A stretch of DNA of 64,000 nucleotides from Metopolophium dirhodum (Eukaryota; Arthropoda; Insecta; Hemiptera; Aphididae), in assembly GCF_019925205.1 (NCBI RefSeq), contig NC_083564.1, positions 7,011,491 through 7,075,490 on the forward strand, read 5' to 3'. The position numbers were made by a program, and so were the translations under genes. The notes beneath the pieces are model-generated. The model did not search any database. It was not told where the DNA came from and saw nothing but the letters and a program-made list of their open reading frames with translations. Positions 25,599-39,390 of this stretch are shown piece after piece; within the stretch, counting starts at the first letter, position 1; each line of letters starts with the position of its first letter.

Positions 25599-26398
25599 GA
25601 TGACGTGACTGTGGGTTACGCGTATATAGATCGAATGGGCCATAATCGGTTTTTGTTCCTCGAAATATTATAAGCATATAATATATTATAGGTACCTATA
25701 GCATGTAGCCACGTAGGTCGAATTCGTTGTTAAATGTTTTTCAGTGTTGGTTTGGGGAGGAGAGGGGCTTGATTATCTCGTGTATTTAAAATGTTAATGC
25801 TGTGTAAATTTGTTTTTTTAATTTGTTGGAGTACACTGCTGTACATAACTAACTTATAAATTATGGAAATTAATTTCGAACGTAATAAACCTACATAAAA
25901 GTTTGTCACGATTTGTGATACAATATAGGTAGCTGTATAAGACGTGTACGATATTATCTATGACGAATTCGGTTATTATTTTCACGAGCTCATGATTTGT
26001 ATGTTTAAGTTTACAAATCTCGTTGCGGTTCATAAATTTGGACCTTGCAAAGATAATAAGTAAAACTATAAAAATCCATAGGATTTTTAAATTGACGTTT
26101 TTCTGATGTATAATGTTTGATAATTAACAAGTATAATAACTAAATAAATAAATAAAATATATAATTCGTGAATCAGTCAATACTGTGAGTGTTATCTAAT
26201 ATGTAACAGTAGCTGGTACCATGTTGCGTCTACATTTTGGACAAAGAAATGGTTCGTATGGTGTCCTCAACTCGTTTGCGCACATTTTCCTTCTCACTAT
26301 AAGCTTAGGTTAGGACTATCTGGCTGACCGTTTCGAACGGGTGTGATTAAAAATGAGCGTGTGCGAGACGTGTAGTATCTGCATGTGGTACTCACTAC

Positions 26399-26411
26399 TG
26401 CCACCTACTGG
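26399..26411 (+). promoter_or_regulatory. CTCF-type core motif in intron 1
   Basis: TGCCACCTACTGG matches the CTCF core consensus YGCCMYCTRSTGG at all 13 positions. Under equal base frequencies about 0.06 exact matches would be expected by chance in 64 kb on both strands, fewer in AT-rich DNA. No transposon borders were noticed around it. Occupancy is unproven. Confidence 0.45.
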
Positions 26412-29400
26412 CGCAATGTTATAATAACTGCACGGTATCATATTATGACACTATGGATTACAGACCTCGATAATTAATATGGGTACGACGATTATTCGAA
26501 TGAAAAATATTTTATAACGCGTGAATATAGAAACCCTATGTATTATTATGTTTGTATAAGAAACTCGGTGGTAGGTACTGCTGCAGTTTATAACACCGCG
26601 AGGTGATTATTTTTTTCTAGGACAAATTAATTTTAGGCACTATCAGCACTACATGGTTTCGTATTTCGCGTGAACGTCTGCCGCGTGTAACAATCGTATG
26701 CATAGTATATATTATACCTATCTATATAAATTTATACACAAAATACGCGATGTCCAGTCTTCGGTGTGCGTTTGTCCGTTGTTTGATCTCGTTCCAACTT
26801 GCGCGACACACATAACGGCGGTATAGTGGTTAGGTCATGCTGCCAGTAAGTAGGTAGGTATAATACTTGAATAATATGTGTGTGCGTGCGCGTACCTTAC
26901 CGGAATACAAAACACGTTTCTGTCATGTCCGCTCGTATAGCCTATATTATTATCTGCACGTGCAGGAGAGGCGCATAATGAACCCGATAGGTATATACTA
27001 CATACACGGCTAGTATTGTACAGGGTGTCTCAACAAGCATTTTGTCTCAACGCTCGTTTTTTTTTTTTTTTTTTTGAGATTCGACGATTCCAGTTGTGGT
27101 CCGATTGAAACCCTAATACCAATTATTTTACTTATTTGGTCGTTCTATTAAAAATCAGAGAAGATGAACCGAGCGGTCGCCTTCGGCCCGAAAATTGTGC
27201 GCACGGAAACGGGTGCAGGACGCTGATTAACTTTCTAGTTCCTTGGTGCATTTGACGCGTGTGGGTAGCCGGCCAATATGTAGACGATTATTATACGCCG
27301 CGGTCGGATTTCGGATGCGTGTTTGTCGATCCAAAATTTAATTGCGTTCGCAGTCTTGACGTGTAAAGACGAAAAACAAAAAAAAACACTAACCATAGTA
27401 ACCACTCGACGTCGCTTTCTACATCGCATGTATAGTTGAGAGAGACGGTGACGGATGCCGCGCACGTAAGTTATTTCGCGGTTTTAATATTATTGGGTGC
27501 TATATCGCGTTATTCGTTTCCAGCAGCTGCAAGACGCGTGTGTGGCTGTGGCTGCGGCTGACTGTATATTGTTGCTCCACGAAATGAATTCAATTGCGGT
27601 CGCTCTACTACAATAATATAATATAAAAATAAAATAATATTAATATTGTATACCTTACACAAAGAGTGCTGTGTATAGTTTTGTATACATTTACTGTATA
27701 TACCTCTCCCGTTTGTACGAGTCACTGGAGGAATTCAAGGTTGCGGGATCGGAGCGTCTATAGATAGTAAGATAAATACTGTCGTAATAATTATTAAAAC
27801 CCGTGATTTAACCATATTAACCGACGTGTCCTGAATTACTATATATATAATATATATATGTCATCTGACAGTATATGGAGATCGACAAACCGCGGTTAAG
27901 TGATTTGTGACGGCGTGTAGGTACTGACGAGGATTTTGCGTATTTGCGTGCTCGTTTAGGCTATAATATAGGTATAGAACCGCTCATCGCACTTTTAGTG
28001 GTTAGGTTCAGTGAGTAGGCACTCGCGGGTGGTCAGCAGTTTTCGCAATAAGTTTCTCGATTTGATCGGTTTGGCTACTACCAGAGATAAGTTGGAGATT
28101 CTGAAGATAGATTTATTGAGTTCGTAAAACTTATAGATGTAGGTGGTACTCGATGACAACGATAATCAAAACGTTTTTATCACAATCCTTAATACGTTAT
28201 ACTGTTATAAGTTAGAATATGCAGATCGGCCGTGATACGTCGGTGACAAAGTGAATACGACTGTAGAATGACTGAAAAACGGAAACAGGAAATCGTCCTT
28301 TTTCCTGTCCCATATTTAGAATAATAATATAACGATAGCGCGCATAAGTGAGAGACTGCAGAGAGCAGCGCGGCGTGCGCAGAATGGCTATAAAAAATAA
28401 GATATTAGCAGACTTGAGACTATTACGATCTTCAGTGCGTACGTGCTCAATTATATAAGTCACGCATATATGGGTCATATGGGCAATTATTTTTCTTATC
28501 ATGTGTATATTACAGTTGATAATAGTTTTTATAGTGCAGCAGTATAACATAGTGCATTGTTTTACTATTTGTCTTGTACCTATAAATTATAATATTTTTT
28601 TTAAAAAAGTACTAAATATTAGTAATTTTGATAGTAATATCATATATATATAACGGATAAATACCTTTTTTCGGGATGATATTTTATTGATGCCATTGAT
28701 TATAATATACAGACTGCACGATATATCATTATTATATTTCCTCATCAACTCGTTCGTAATATTGCTTATTTAAAAGCTTCATAACAATTCAATCAGTTCA
28801 GCGGAAAATGCTGTGGTAGGTATTTAGGTATTAGGTAGGTACCTATATTGAAATAAATTATTGTTTTCGACATAAACGGAGTATCAGCTCGTCGTTTTCT
28901 TCTTGTGCATTTCGCAAGAGTCAGATTAAATACAAGTATACGGACAGGTATTATTTAATATTAAATATATATATATATATATACCATCTATATTTTTTCA
29001 ATCGGAGTTATGGAATTTAAATATCCGTTGTACGTACCACGACCGACGTTTTGTAAACCGAAATATAATTGCATATTTACAGCGGTGCATAATAATTGTA
29101 CGTTTTTGTACATTATACGAACAAAATATATTACAGCGACGTTCGTTTTCTATATTCGTGTTTATATTATGAGTATTAACTCATAAGTGAAAGGGTCGAT
29201 TATACAAACGAGTTCCTTTGCTATAAAAGCGCATATTATGGCACATTATTACTATCTGCTTGACCAGAATCTAATACAGTTACCAAAATAATAAATATTA
29301 TGTCCTCCGACGAGGACCATTCTGCCGAAAGAAGACTCGCGTGTAGTGATCCATATGATTATCGGGTTTGAATAAATAACATACATAATAATTAATAATA

Positions 29401-29753
29401 TAAAGGTATAATTTTATAATATAAATCACGGTCATAATATATAAACCTATATAATATTATGACTGTACAGTGAAATTATCATCATAAAATAATATACAGG
29501 ACGGTGAATGTAACATTCGGAGTAGAACCTAAACCGATTTATTATGTACGTACGACAGGCGTCTATAATATATTTTCTTATTTTCTTATTTTGGCATTAG
29601 GTTAATTGAAATATGTTCGTATTAATATATTTAAAATAGTTATAAAAAATCGTTTTTGTTAACAATTAATCGAAATGAAAATTATAAAAAATATTTTAAC
29701 TGGGACAAACTCGGTGAGATAAACCCCCGCGTAGTGGTACACCGTATATTATA

Positions 29754-30167
29754 CAGAATGATTGGCATTTTGTGTTAAATTAATCACCCTGTTCTTAATA
29801 ACAGTATGTCCATAACAGTCAACAATAATAATATATTAATCTTGTTACGATATTAGTTATCCAGAGAAGTGTTGAATTAGGTATCAACATTTTAACATGA
29901 AGATTTTCAAAAAAACTTTCGACTAAACAATTTGCAGTAAAAAAGAGGGTCCTCCATATATGAAAATCAGAAGTTTGTATCGGCACAGAACACTCCTTAA
30001 GCAGTAAAAAAAAAATGTCAAGAAATAAAAAATGTGGTCTTTAAGAGTTGAAAATGGTGGTCTTTAAGTACCTCCAAATTTAAAAATACCAAAAATCAGA
30101 ATTTGAATAAATTATTCGTTATAATAAATGAAAAAATGGAGGTGAGCGTGCTTGGTGAATCACTCTG
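29754..30167. mobile_element. MITE, about 414 bp, TATA-flanked
   Basis: The left end is CAGAATGATTGGCATT. The right end, reverse-complemented, is CAGAGTGATTCACCAAGC. TATA flanks both (29750-29753 and 30168-30171). The inverted match is limited to about 12 bp, so support comes mainly from the shared CAGAxTGATT terminus and the flanking TATA. Inside, GTGGTCTTTAAG occurs twice in tandem-like fashion (about 30033-30070). Non-coding. Confidence 0.62.
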
Positions 30168-30171
30168 TATA

Positions 30172-33100
30172 TTATTTATATATTATTTGTATCGAGAAAC
30201 CATCGAGCACATAATTTCCTTTTATTCGGCGTGTCGTTCGGCTGATCGTCCCACGCGGTTTGGGTCATAAACAGACTATCGTAGGTATATAGGTATGGTA
30301 TATTTGTGTGTCATTGACCACGAATAAAGCGAAATGTAATTACACTTATATTCGACACACGCAATCGGTTGTACACTTATTTCATACGTGTAGAACTGTA
30401 GAAGACTTGTAGGTACTATATGGAGGTGTGTCGTACGAGCATTATGTAAAGAATGCATTTCACTACAGCTACGTCAGCTGGTATTATATGTATTTAGAAT
30501 GAATTTTTTTCAAACAAAACACTCGTTATAAGTCGTTAATTTCTTGTATTTTTTTTTTTTTTTTAATCGAGGTTTTGAAGTGTTGACATTTTTGTAAATA
30601 CTTTCTATTTTTTATAACATTAATTCTCATCTCAACAACTCAACTTTGAATCCTTAGGTATAACTAATAAAACACTATTACATCAAAACGTATATAGGTA
30701 CCTATAGGTTAAAAAATATAAAATGTTCATATTGACATGTGTTGCTTCAAAACAAGAAATTACAACCAGGATGGGTCATCAAAAAAAAATTTTAAATATC
30801 TAAAAAATCACAATGATAAAAATAGTATTACAAATTATTGCCACAAGTATTGAAGTATATTATATACTAATAATACTATAAACATTATGTGTATAACTTT
30901 TTTTCAACACAACAGTCAACAACAATCGAACAATTTTCTGAGATGTCGACATATTTCAAGTGTTTGGTATTAAAGTTGTATCACCCTGTACGCGCGACAT
31001 CGCATGATGATTCGTCAGAACTCTTTCGGAATATATGGACGTCATATAATGTGGTAACGCTAATGTTCTATGGCTAAACATTTTCGACGATAAAACGAAT
31101 TCTAATATATTATATTATTTTTATTTTAGCGATAAAGTGAATTTTATAGAAACGTATTTTTTATATGGGCAGTAAATTCCGTTTCATTTAAGCGAAAAAT
31201 AAAAAATAATAAGTGCAGTGTGTTATGTATAGTCCTTTATTTCGCCATCATAGCGTTCATAGCGTAACTTTATAATATATTTATAACTGTATATTTGTTG
31301 AACTTTTTTCCGCACGTATATAAATTCCAAAACACCTACTCCGTATTTGAAAACCCACTTACTATACATTATAATATATTTTTTTTCTTACGTATTTGGC
31401 GTTACTGATCTTATGTTAATTCGTGAACGCTGATAGAATCGCAGACACAAACTGTACACGAATGTGCACAATGAACTTGAAATCATAAAAATTTTTCCCC
31501 GCAAACGTTTGAGAATATATTTTAAAGCATAACCATAAAATTGAATATCTTCGATCTCGGAATATTTAAAACTAAAATATTATATTATCGACGCTTAATT
31601 ATAATTATAATTATAATGTTCACTAGATAGGTACATATCATGCAATGTACCTACGATATAATTTTTATAAAAATATAAAACATACAGTTGTACATATAAA
31701 AAAATAATTACAAATTTTTTTTGTTAAGACTGTAACTCTACACTGCGTTATTGCACGCTAATAAATAATAATGTATATAATATATTACTTACATAATTAA
31801 AACTAAATACTTGTAAAAAAAAGTTTCGAGTATACTAACTCGAGTGTATTATTATGAGCGGTATAATAGTTTACTTCAAACAGTACCTATAATATAATAC
31901 CTATATATTATATTATAGTGGCTATAATATGTAAGGTCGTAGTTGTGTTAGATTTATATATTTCCTATATACGTTGATGAAAACATCTAGGTAGTTGAAC
32001 ATATATTATGAAAAAAAAAATTGAACGTCGTGACTCGTGATATACGAGATTAATGATGTCATCGACGATTATATTGCTGAGGATGAGGATATGTTTTTCG
32101 TAGTGGATTTCATTGAATGTACTCGTATATACATGACATGGGCGTATATGAATTTTAAAGGTCGAAGACCTTTATAAGAACAATAATAGTTGGACAATTT
32201 TAAATGTTAATTATGGTTAAACCGTAATCGTACATTTTTAGTTATTTATTATTTTTGTAGGTAACTATAATGTCCATTGATGTATGTTTAAACAATATAA
32301 TAACATCTACATCTGAGTAAAAAAGACTTGAAATACATTTCAAGATATCCGTTTTTGTACAATATATACGTAGAGCATAACAATATGCGGTCGACAACAA
32401 ATTTTAGTTTTTAAATTGGAATTTTAACAATATCGTATTATAATTCTACAAGTTGCAAGTTAAATACCTACGAGAACTTTGGCTTGGACGCGAGGCTCTG
32501 GCCACTTTTCTGTGCTTAAACTTCAGAGATTTTTCTTAAAAATACCATGAAAATTTAGAACATGTTATCCGTATTAATGAAAAATTAATTAATTAATTTT
32601 TCACCGATAAGTTATTACTCTAATTAATCTCCTCGTTGTGTAATCGAAATCTTACGGAGTCTAAGTATTACTTGTCGAACCACCGAAGCGAAACGTTTTC
32701 TTTTGTCTTTTGTACGCATATCCATATATATGTAGGTACCTACGTGATTCGGATAAAATTCCTTTCCCCTCGTATATTACGTTATAATAATAATATATGT
32801 ATGCTATAAAATATATAGTACCTATAGTTCTGGTAGTAACCAGTAGATAATATGTATAATGTGTTATATATTATATTATCGTATCGTATAGCCTTATAGA
32901 CAGGTACCCTACGGATATTATATTTTAAACTTTTTGTAATATAATAGTATTATATACGACTATAAAGTATACGATTTACAATTGTGATTATTATATTAAC
33001 ACAAACAATGGAGGATTTATTTTCTTCCACTCCGCCGCATTTAGAATTGTGACCATCAAATAAATAGAATATGTATTTTTGAATAAATTATTGGTTGGCT

Positions 33101-36100
33101 TGCCGGGAACGATATAACGGAAATAAAAAATCGAGTAGACTTGTCTTTGGTTCCAAAAACGTAACACAATCAAACATTCCTGATTTCGTAGCCTATTCTA
33201 TTCAAACAATACGCCAGGCCAGTATTTTAAATTTTTCTTTGCCAAAATCAAAATTTGTTAAATTATTGGTTGGAAACTCTGAACTCGGAGAACCCGGACT
33301 CTGTTTGCTCGTATTACGGCCATGCTGCAGCTCTATTATTACCGTAACCTAACCACACCACTTACCTGACCTTCAACCTCTCGGTAAACGGTTTACATGT
33401 ATTATATTACTATTATATTACTATTATATGTGAACATTGTTATACTCTGAAACCCATTGTGTCTCAAACAGGAGTCGGATGTTTGAGCGTGTTTACTGTT
33501 CAGATAAAATCGTAATTCATAGATCATGTGTGCGCGATATCAATGGCCAATTTGAGCGTGCCATAACAGGTAGATGTCTTAAAGGTATATAAGTTCCACA
33601 GACCTAATGAGCTCGATAAAAAAAATTAAATTTCCAGTACGTTTGCGGTTTATAGTTTATCATAGTGTAGTTCGTTAGTAACAGCGGGGAAAAGCGTTCA
33701 ATTTATGACGGATAAAAGTATATATCACACAATTAGGTCTATCAAATAAATAAATAATACCTTTTATTGAAAAATTAAAGAAATAACAATTTTGTTTATA
33801 ATTTACACACACAATGATTGAAGCGACTTATATTTTTATTTTTTCCTTTGAAAAACGATCCTCGTCTTATACGCGAATCACTAAACAATTAAAATCCTCA
33901 CTCAAATGCAATTCCTATGACCTATTGCAATTCTAAGGTGCCCACTATACCCGGGCTCAAATGGGTTAAACAAGAGAGCTCAAACGGCCTTTAATCCATG
34001 TGGTAATTTTAGGATGTTAAAAGGCACCCATGCGACGCTCTATTACACAATACGTATAGCCGTATAGGTACTAGCCCATGCAAGTTGAATATTCTTTTAT
34101 TTAAAATTTCAAGAAATTCATAAATTTTTATAAAGTCGTATAACGGCGTATTATAGGTATAACACCTGTTACATTTCGTCGGTATTAGACCATACTATAA
34201 TATTAAAATATCTAATACGTTGTTCCTATATTATATTATATGCATGTCATTTCGCCACGATTTCCTGCGCAGACGTCGTCGTCGGCGGCTGGCCAGCTGT
34301 CGATAAAATGTTAGTTATTGGTTCAAACGTATAATATTATAAAAAGTGTGTAATATAATATAACATAATATTATTATTATATTATATGTACCGCGTGCAC
34401 GCTGCGGTGCGTTAACAATAATATAATATGAATTCGATATATTTTTTTTTCCACCGAGTTTAGTCGGCGCGCGTGCGTATTATATATTATAATACGAACG
34501 GTGAAACGATGTTATAATAATGATAATAATAACACTATATAATGTTGTTGTACTATATACATACACGTTACAGTCTGCGAAAATTCGCGGTCGGGCGATT
34601 GCGGGTGGAGTCTTGTGTACGGACACGAACCGGCTGTTACACGATTTATCGTATCATATTATATAGGTACGGATGAAAATAATATGATATTATATCCACT
34701 GCAGTCATGAACCACCATTATTATTTTCATAATGTGTATACAATGTTGTACGTAATACGCGCGTACAATTCGAACATAATATAATAGACACGTTTGATAC
34801 ATTATGAATATAATGTATGCGTATAGAGTTGTATTCTTTTTCTTAATCGTAGGTAGGTACTATCGTTGATTAAAAAAAAAATTAAAATCAATGGTACTAC
34901 GGTCGTTCAGACGAGAAAAAAAAATTAACGAATGACATATCATAGGTAATATAATAGTATGACTTATCCGGATTGTCATCGCGCTTATATAAAATCATTA
35001 AAATATCCAAACAAAACTATGATAGAGCAGTCGATAACTTACTGCTGTCCGCTGTACCTACCCTTGTAGTAAAGATAGAAGCGTGTCAACGTCGGATCAG
35101 TTCTTCAGACATACGTCACACATTGTTCGACTCAAAGTCAAATTCTGCTACTATACCTATAACCTGCTAACCGGTCACCCCACTCGCTGCGGGCGGAACA
35201 CACTATCGTATATAAAGTATCCACAGTTTACGAATCCACACGGGAAATAAAGATCTCTCCGAGCTTCAGTCATGTTTAGCCGCATTTTGGGTGCGCCATC
35301 TTAATAAATAATAACTATTTTTTAATTTGTTATTCAACCCCTCTCCCTTCCAGAGTTTATAAAAATCGACACCGGATCATGACATCAGTCACGTTGATAA
35401 TAATAAACGCCACGCTGTATTATGAAATGGCCATGCCTATAGTGCAAACTCCTTCCCCCTTCCCCGGGTGCTGCGACGGTCACTCGAGTTGGACAAAAAG
35501 ATAAATCACCATCGCGCGCGTTAATGTCTCCACTCGAGTCTTTTGCTGCAAGTCCGCAACAATCGAAGGTCTCTTGCATAAATACCATGTACAGCCGTGC
35601 CGCGTAATTCGTAATCGTCTCTCCTTGGATCCTATATTGTTCTATACACATTTTGAATGTATATACAAAGACAATAAACCGTACAATTATTATTATTTTT
35701 GTATCCGGAAAGACGGACGAAACGAAACACACTATCGCGTCACGAACTTCCGGAAATATTTATAAGGCGTGGGTGGATGAGGTACACTCGATATCATCAT
35801 ATTTATTTAATATATAGCTGGTATAGGAACCCGTAGGGTCGTTTCGATTTAGCGAATCCTTGACGGCGACTGGCGAAAGATCTGTGACTTGCTGATTTAT
35901 ACATGCACGACTTATCTAAATGAATAACAATAGTAATAATATAGGTATATATACTAATAATAGTAAGAAAACAACAATAATAAATACCTAATAACAGTGT
36001 TACGTTTTGCGTACTTGATGATATTTTTATTCAACGCAAGCCATTATTATTTATCTGTTCATATTTCACTATTTCGAGAAAAAAAAATGATTGGAGGCAA

Positions 36101-36435
36101 TATTTGTGACATTACTATATTATTATACACATTTTTAAATTTTATTAATAGAAGTATTAATCAAGTATTGCGCTAAAAATTTCGTGTGGGACCGATATTG
36201 TCGTTCAATTTTTCTTAAAGCATATTTATTATACGCTCAGTGTTCAAAGAAAATTTAAAAAAACCGAATTGACATGATGAAATCGTGGCGTTACGACTAT
36301 TATGACAATATGACATGTATATCCGTCTGTAGTATGTAAAAAAACACACAGCAATTGACACATACATTTAAACAATGACGATGAGAATTTTTGAAAAATC
36401 ACGCGTCCCGTATAATAGTGTGTTTGTAAGTAAGA
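30172..36435. other. Intron 1 segment without recognisable elements
   Basis: AT-rich sequence with a few homopolymer runs (T run near 30550). Reading frames at 33095-33352 (+, 85 codons) and 35385-35732 (-, 115 codons) are the longest but carry no recognisable domain and I do not call them genes. Slightly GC-richer DNA at 34260-34480 and 35440-35560 is unassigned. Confidence 0.45.
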
Positions 36436-36642
36436 CAGTGTTTCCCAAAGGGCTGCAGTGTCGTGAAATTTTAAAAGTTTGCCGTGATATCTGCGCGTAT
36501 TCACGTCGTGTGCAGTGTTTTCCGTTCCAAAAGTGCAGTATTGTTGACGAATAGACAAATGTTCCAAAGTGTGCCGTGACTTATGAGAAGTTATAACAAC
36601 CAAAAATAATGTGCCGCGACGGAAAAAGTTTGTGAACCACTG
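36436..36642. mobile_element. hAT-type MITE, 207 bp, no clear duplication
   Basis: The left end is CAGTGTTTCCCAAAGGGCTG. The right end, reverse-complemented, is CAGTGGTTCACAAACTTTTT. The CAGTGxTTCxCAAA terminus is typical of hAT elements. Recurring GTGCCGTGA/GTGTCGTGA-like segments fill the interior. The flanks (AAGTAAGA and ATGGATGT) do not match, so the insertion is old or rearranged. A 145-codon reverse frame (36244-36681) spans the whole element and its flanks and is judged spurious. Confidence 0.68.
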
Positions 36643-37279
36643 ATGGATGTAAGCTATTACATTAGCTATTTTGTTTCGCATGTTATTGTAGGTTATTTAG
36701 GCTGGTATAATAAAGTCGTATATTATAAAGTCTACTAAAGTCGTGCTACGAACGCTTGTCACGGAAATCCTCGTTATGTTACAGCAGTTGGTCGGGGTGG
36801 TTCTATTTTTTCTGTTAAACACACAATATTCATATAGTACGCACGCCATTACTCATAGGACTCTGGTATACATACTATTATAATAATGAGTATGATCACG
36901 GTGTTTACGATAAAGTCGTAGGTATACGCAAATATCGCCGGAGGACTCGGCTAGAAATATTTAATGCCATTACGTTTCGCTGGCACATTATTTTGACGTT
37001 TTCGTATTTAATAATATAACATGCTGTTGTACGCACAATACAACGAACCTACCTGGGTAATATACTAGCATACACCACGGTATAGTGTTATTATTATTTA
37101 TTATAATTTATAACAATATTATGGTCGTTGCGCGGGTAACACGCGCGATGGCCGGCGATGGCGACGACGCGATAACAATATTATGAAAGTCCACGAGGCG
37201 GCGCTCATATTATAATAAGAACTATATGCTGTTCGGGTGATGCGAATAATATTATAAAACTTGTGTGAGCGAGTGTATA

Positions 37280-38539
37280 CAGAGTGATCGATATCGAATG
37301 GTCGGCCGTACGTGTAAAAGTACATGACATATTATAGGTAGCTGTTTTTTCGCTGCTGTCGTTTGCCGTATTCCAAGACGAATAATTGCCACTCCTCCAC
37401 ACTGAATCATAATAATAATACGTGCGAGTTAGCCGCAGTGTATATGGGAACTTTTACACGCCTTACACAATCAATATTACACGTCGTGTTATAATAATAT
37501 CTAAACTATATAACTAAACGATTACGATGCGATATCTTACGTAAAATATATTTATTATTATTATTATTATTCGTTTGATATTCTCATTAGGTTATTAGGA
37601 GGTATATTCACTATAATATAATAATAATATGCAAAATTTAAAATATATTGCTTCAGCTAGGTATATATCTGTATATTTTTTTTTTATTTAAAAGAAAAAG
37701 CTTCAACTTCAAGGGTTACATGGGTAACAGCCTACAGTTAAACCACAAAGATAAAAACCGGTTAAAAAAAACAAGACTGAAATATTTACAATTGCTTACA
37801 ATTTTTTTGTTAAATTTATGGTGTGGAAAATTGTTTAGATTGTTTCGGTGTTTTCTTTGTCGCAAGCTAGTCGGAGAAATGTTGGGTTGTTAAACATTTT
37901 CCGTGCTTCATTGTATTTTGGACATCTAGTAACGATGTGGTCGATCGAGAGGTTTTCCTTGAATGCGTCACATACTGGGATAGGTTCTTTGGAGATGAGG
38001 AAGGAGTTGGGAAGATGTGGCCTATTCTGACTCGAGTTATAATCACTTCATCTCTTCTTTGTAGGTTTATAGGGGGAATACCCATTTTTTGATGGAAGGC
38101 TTAATATTTCTTAATTTATTTGTAAGAGGAACATCGCTCCAGTTTTTCTGTCATGTTTCCAGGATTTTAAGGTTAATGGTGACTATATATAGTGCCTTTG
38201 GGGAAGTAGTTAGATTTAGTCTTAGGGTATTGTGAGGAAGTATAGCTTATATGTCCATATTAAAATATAGTAATTAGTGTTATATATTATATGAGTGTAT
38301 AAAGTATATTACGACATATTTTGAAATGCAACAAGTGTTCAACATATTTTTACGATGAATTAAAAAAGAAAACATGCCATTGCCCATTAGATGAAAAAAA
38401 ATTAATCTCAGTGATACACGCGATTGAAAACGACGTGAACGGAAAGCTTTGGTGGATTTAAGGAGGGGGGGAATAAAAATCGCGAGATCTCGAGTATCAT
38501 CACAAACTGTCGCTGACCAATGACGAAACAATCACTCTG
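37280..38539. mobile_element. DNA element with CAGAGTGATT ends, carrying a nested LINE piece
   Basis: The left end reads CAGAGTGATCGATATCG, then AATGGTCGGC. The right end, reverse-complemented, reads CAGAGTGATTGTTTCGTC, then ATTGGTCAGC. The outer flanks are TATA (37276-37279) and TATT (38540-38543). The termini match those of the 18225-18520 and 29754-30167 elements. About half of the interior is a LINE fragment (37672-38250), so the original element was probably about 0.7 kb. No transposase frame. Confidence 0.55.
37672..38250 (-). mobile_element. 5'-truncated LINE fragment with RNase H C-terminal coding remnant
   Basis: Read on the minus strand from about 38150, the sequence encodes WSDVPLTNKLRNIKPSIKKW, then after frameshifts and a stop RRDEVIITRVRIGH, then (shifted) ISKEPIPVCDAFKENLSIDH, IVTRCPKYNEARKMF and NPTFLRLACD. 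This order (RR-EVVITRLRIGH, then C..C-type spacing, H and C) is the C-terminal end of the pol protein of RNase-H-bearing non-LTR retrotransposons widespread in insects. The plus-strand T run at 37676-37685 would be its poly(A) tail. Reading frame is broken at least twice, so the copy is dead. The 5' limit is approximate. Confidence 0.75.
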
Positions 38540-38604
38540 TATTATTTATCATGCACGCGCGAGTGTGAGCGTATATTATACACACAAAATATAATAATAA
38601 TATA

Positions 38605-38605
<1 letters not shown>

Positions 38606-38646
<41 letters not shown>
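38606..38646. repeat. (TG)n microsatellite, about 20 units
   Basis: Uninterrupted alternation of T and G over about 41 bases. It creates an artificial His/Thr run in a reverse reading frame. Confidence 0.97.
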
Positions 38647-38651
<5 letters not shown>

Positions 38652-39390
38652 CTATATAGACGCACAGGTGAATGGTGAAAACACAACGCAGTCCGCTGCC
38701 GTCCATGACGAGTCGTTCGCCTTGGGAGTTAAATCGACTTAAACGCAACCGGCCCGCACGTTCTTCGTATATTCGTACACCTCTTGTGGTACATATTATT
38801 ATTATTAAATATTATTGTTGTATAGATTTTTTTTTTTTTTACCATTTATTATTGTTATTACATATGTAAAACGTCGTCGTTTATTGCTTTATATAATATT
38901 ATATAAACGCTGCAGTTGCGCTCGGTGTTTGGCGCCCGTCTTTTTTTTTCATTTTCATTCTTCGACTTTCCCGGAGAGACGGCCCGAAGGGTCAACGATA
39001 AATGTATTTATAAATAATTATAATAATATATACTCGAATTAGAGCTATTATAGTTATTTATATTACACGGTGCGTTATAAGTTATAACATGTACATTTGA
39101 TATCCCTCATCGTTATTAGAGGTACAATGATTATGATATATTACCTACAGTCCTTGAGAGTCTCACGAAATTAAAAATTTCAACACGAACGTGTAATATA
39201 ATATACATAAATAAATTAATAGAACCAAGAAAGGTTCATTTTTTACCGTAAATTATATTGTAATAGCGAGCTAAAATCATTGAAAGCACGCCGTTTGGGC
39301 GTAAATGACGAATATTATTATTAATAAATTGTTCGTTTATTTTGCAGTGGTCAGTGTATTCCTCTGAAAAAATATATGTATATATCATCT

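Larger units (their letters stand above)
23728..29749. other. Intron 1 segment, little structure apart from LINE tail
   Basis: Apart from the LINE tail at 25345-25598 and the CTCF-like motif at 26399 I see only microsatellite-like runs: ATT repeats near 24075-24090, a T run of about 20 at 27057-27076, and an AT run at 28965-28983. A lone CAGGGTGTCTCAACAAG at about 27022 looks like a transposon end without partner. Somewhat CpG-richer patches lie at 26740-26960 and 27180-27480, with no gene evidence. Confidence 0.45.

Noticed and set aside
27022..27080. CAGGGTGTCTC followed by a long T run as a transposon
   Set aside because: No matching inverted end found and the T run alone is not diagnostic.
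35385..35732. 115-codon reverse frame
   Set aside because: No recognisable motif, no splice or promoter context, ordinary intronic DNA around it.
36244..36681. 145-codon reverse-strand reading frame, the longest in the window
   Set aside because: It runs across the borders of a hAT MITE (36436-36642) into unrelated flanks and shows no domain or protein-like composition.
38672..39042. Overlapping short frames after the TG microsatellite as an exon
   Set aside because: No domain, no good splice pair, and the frame ends in T-rich Phe runs.
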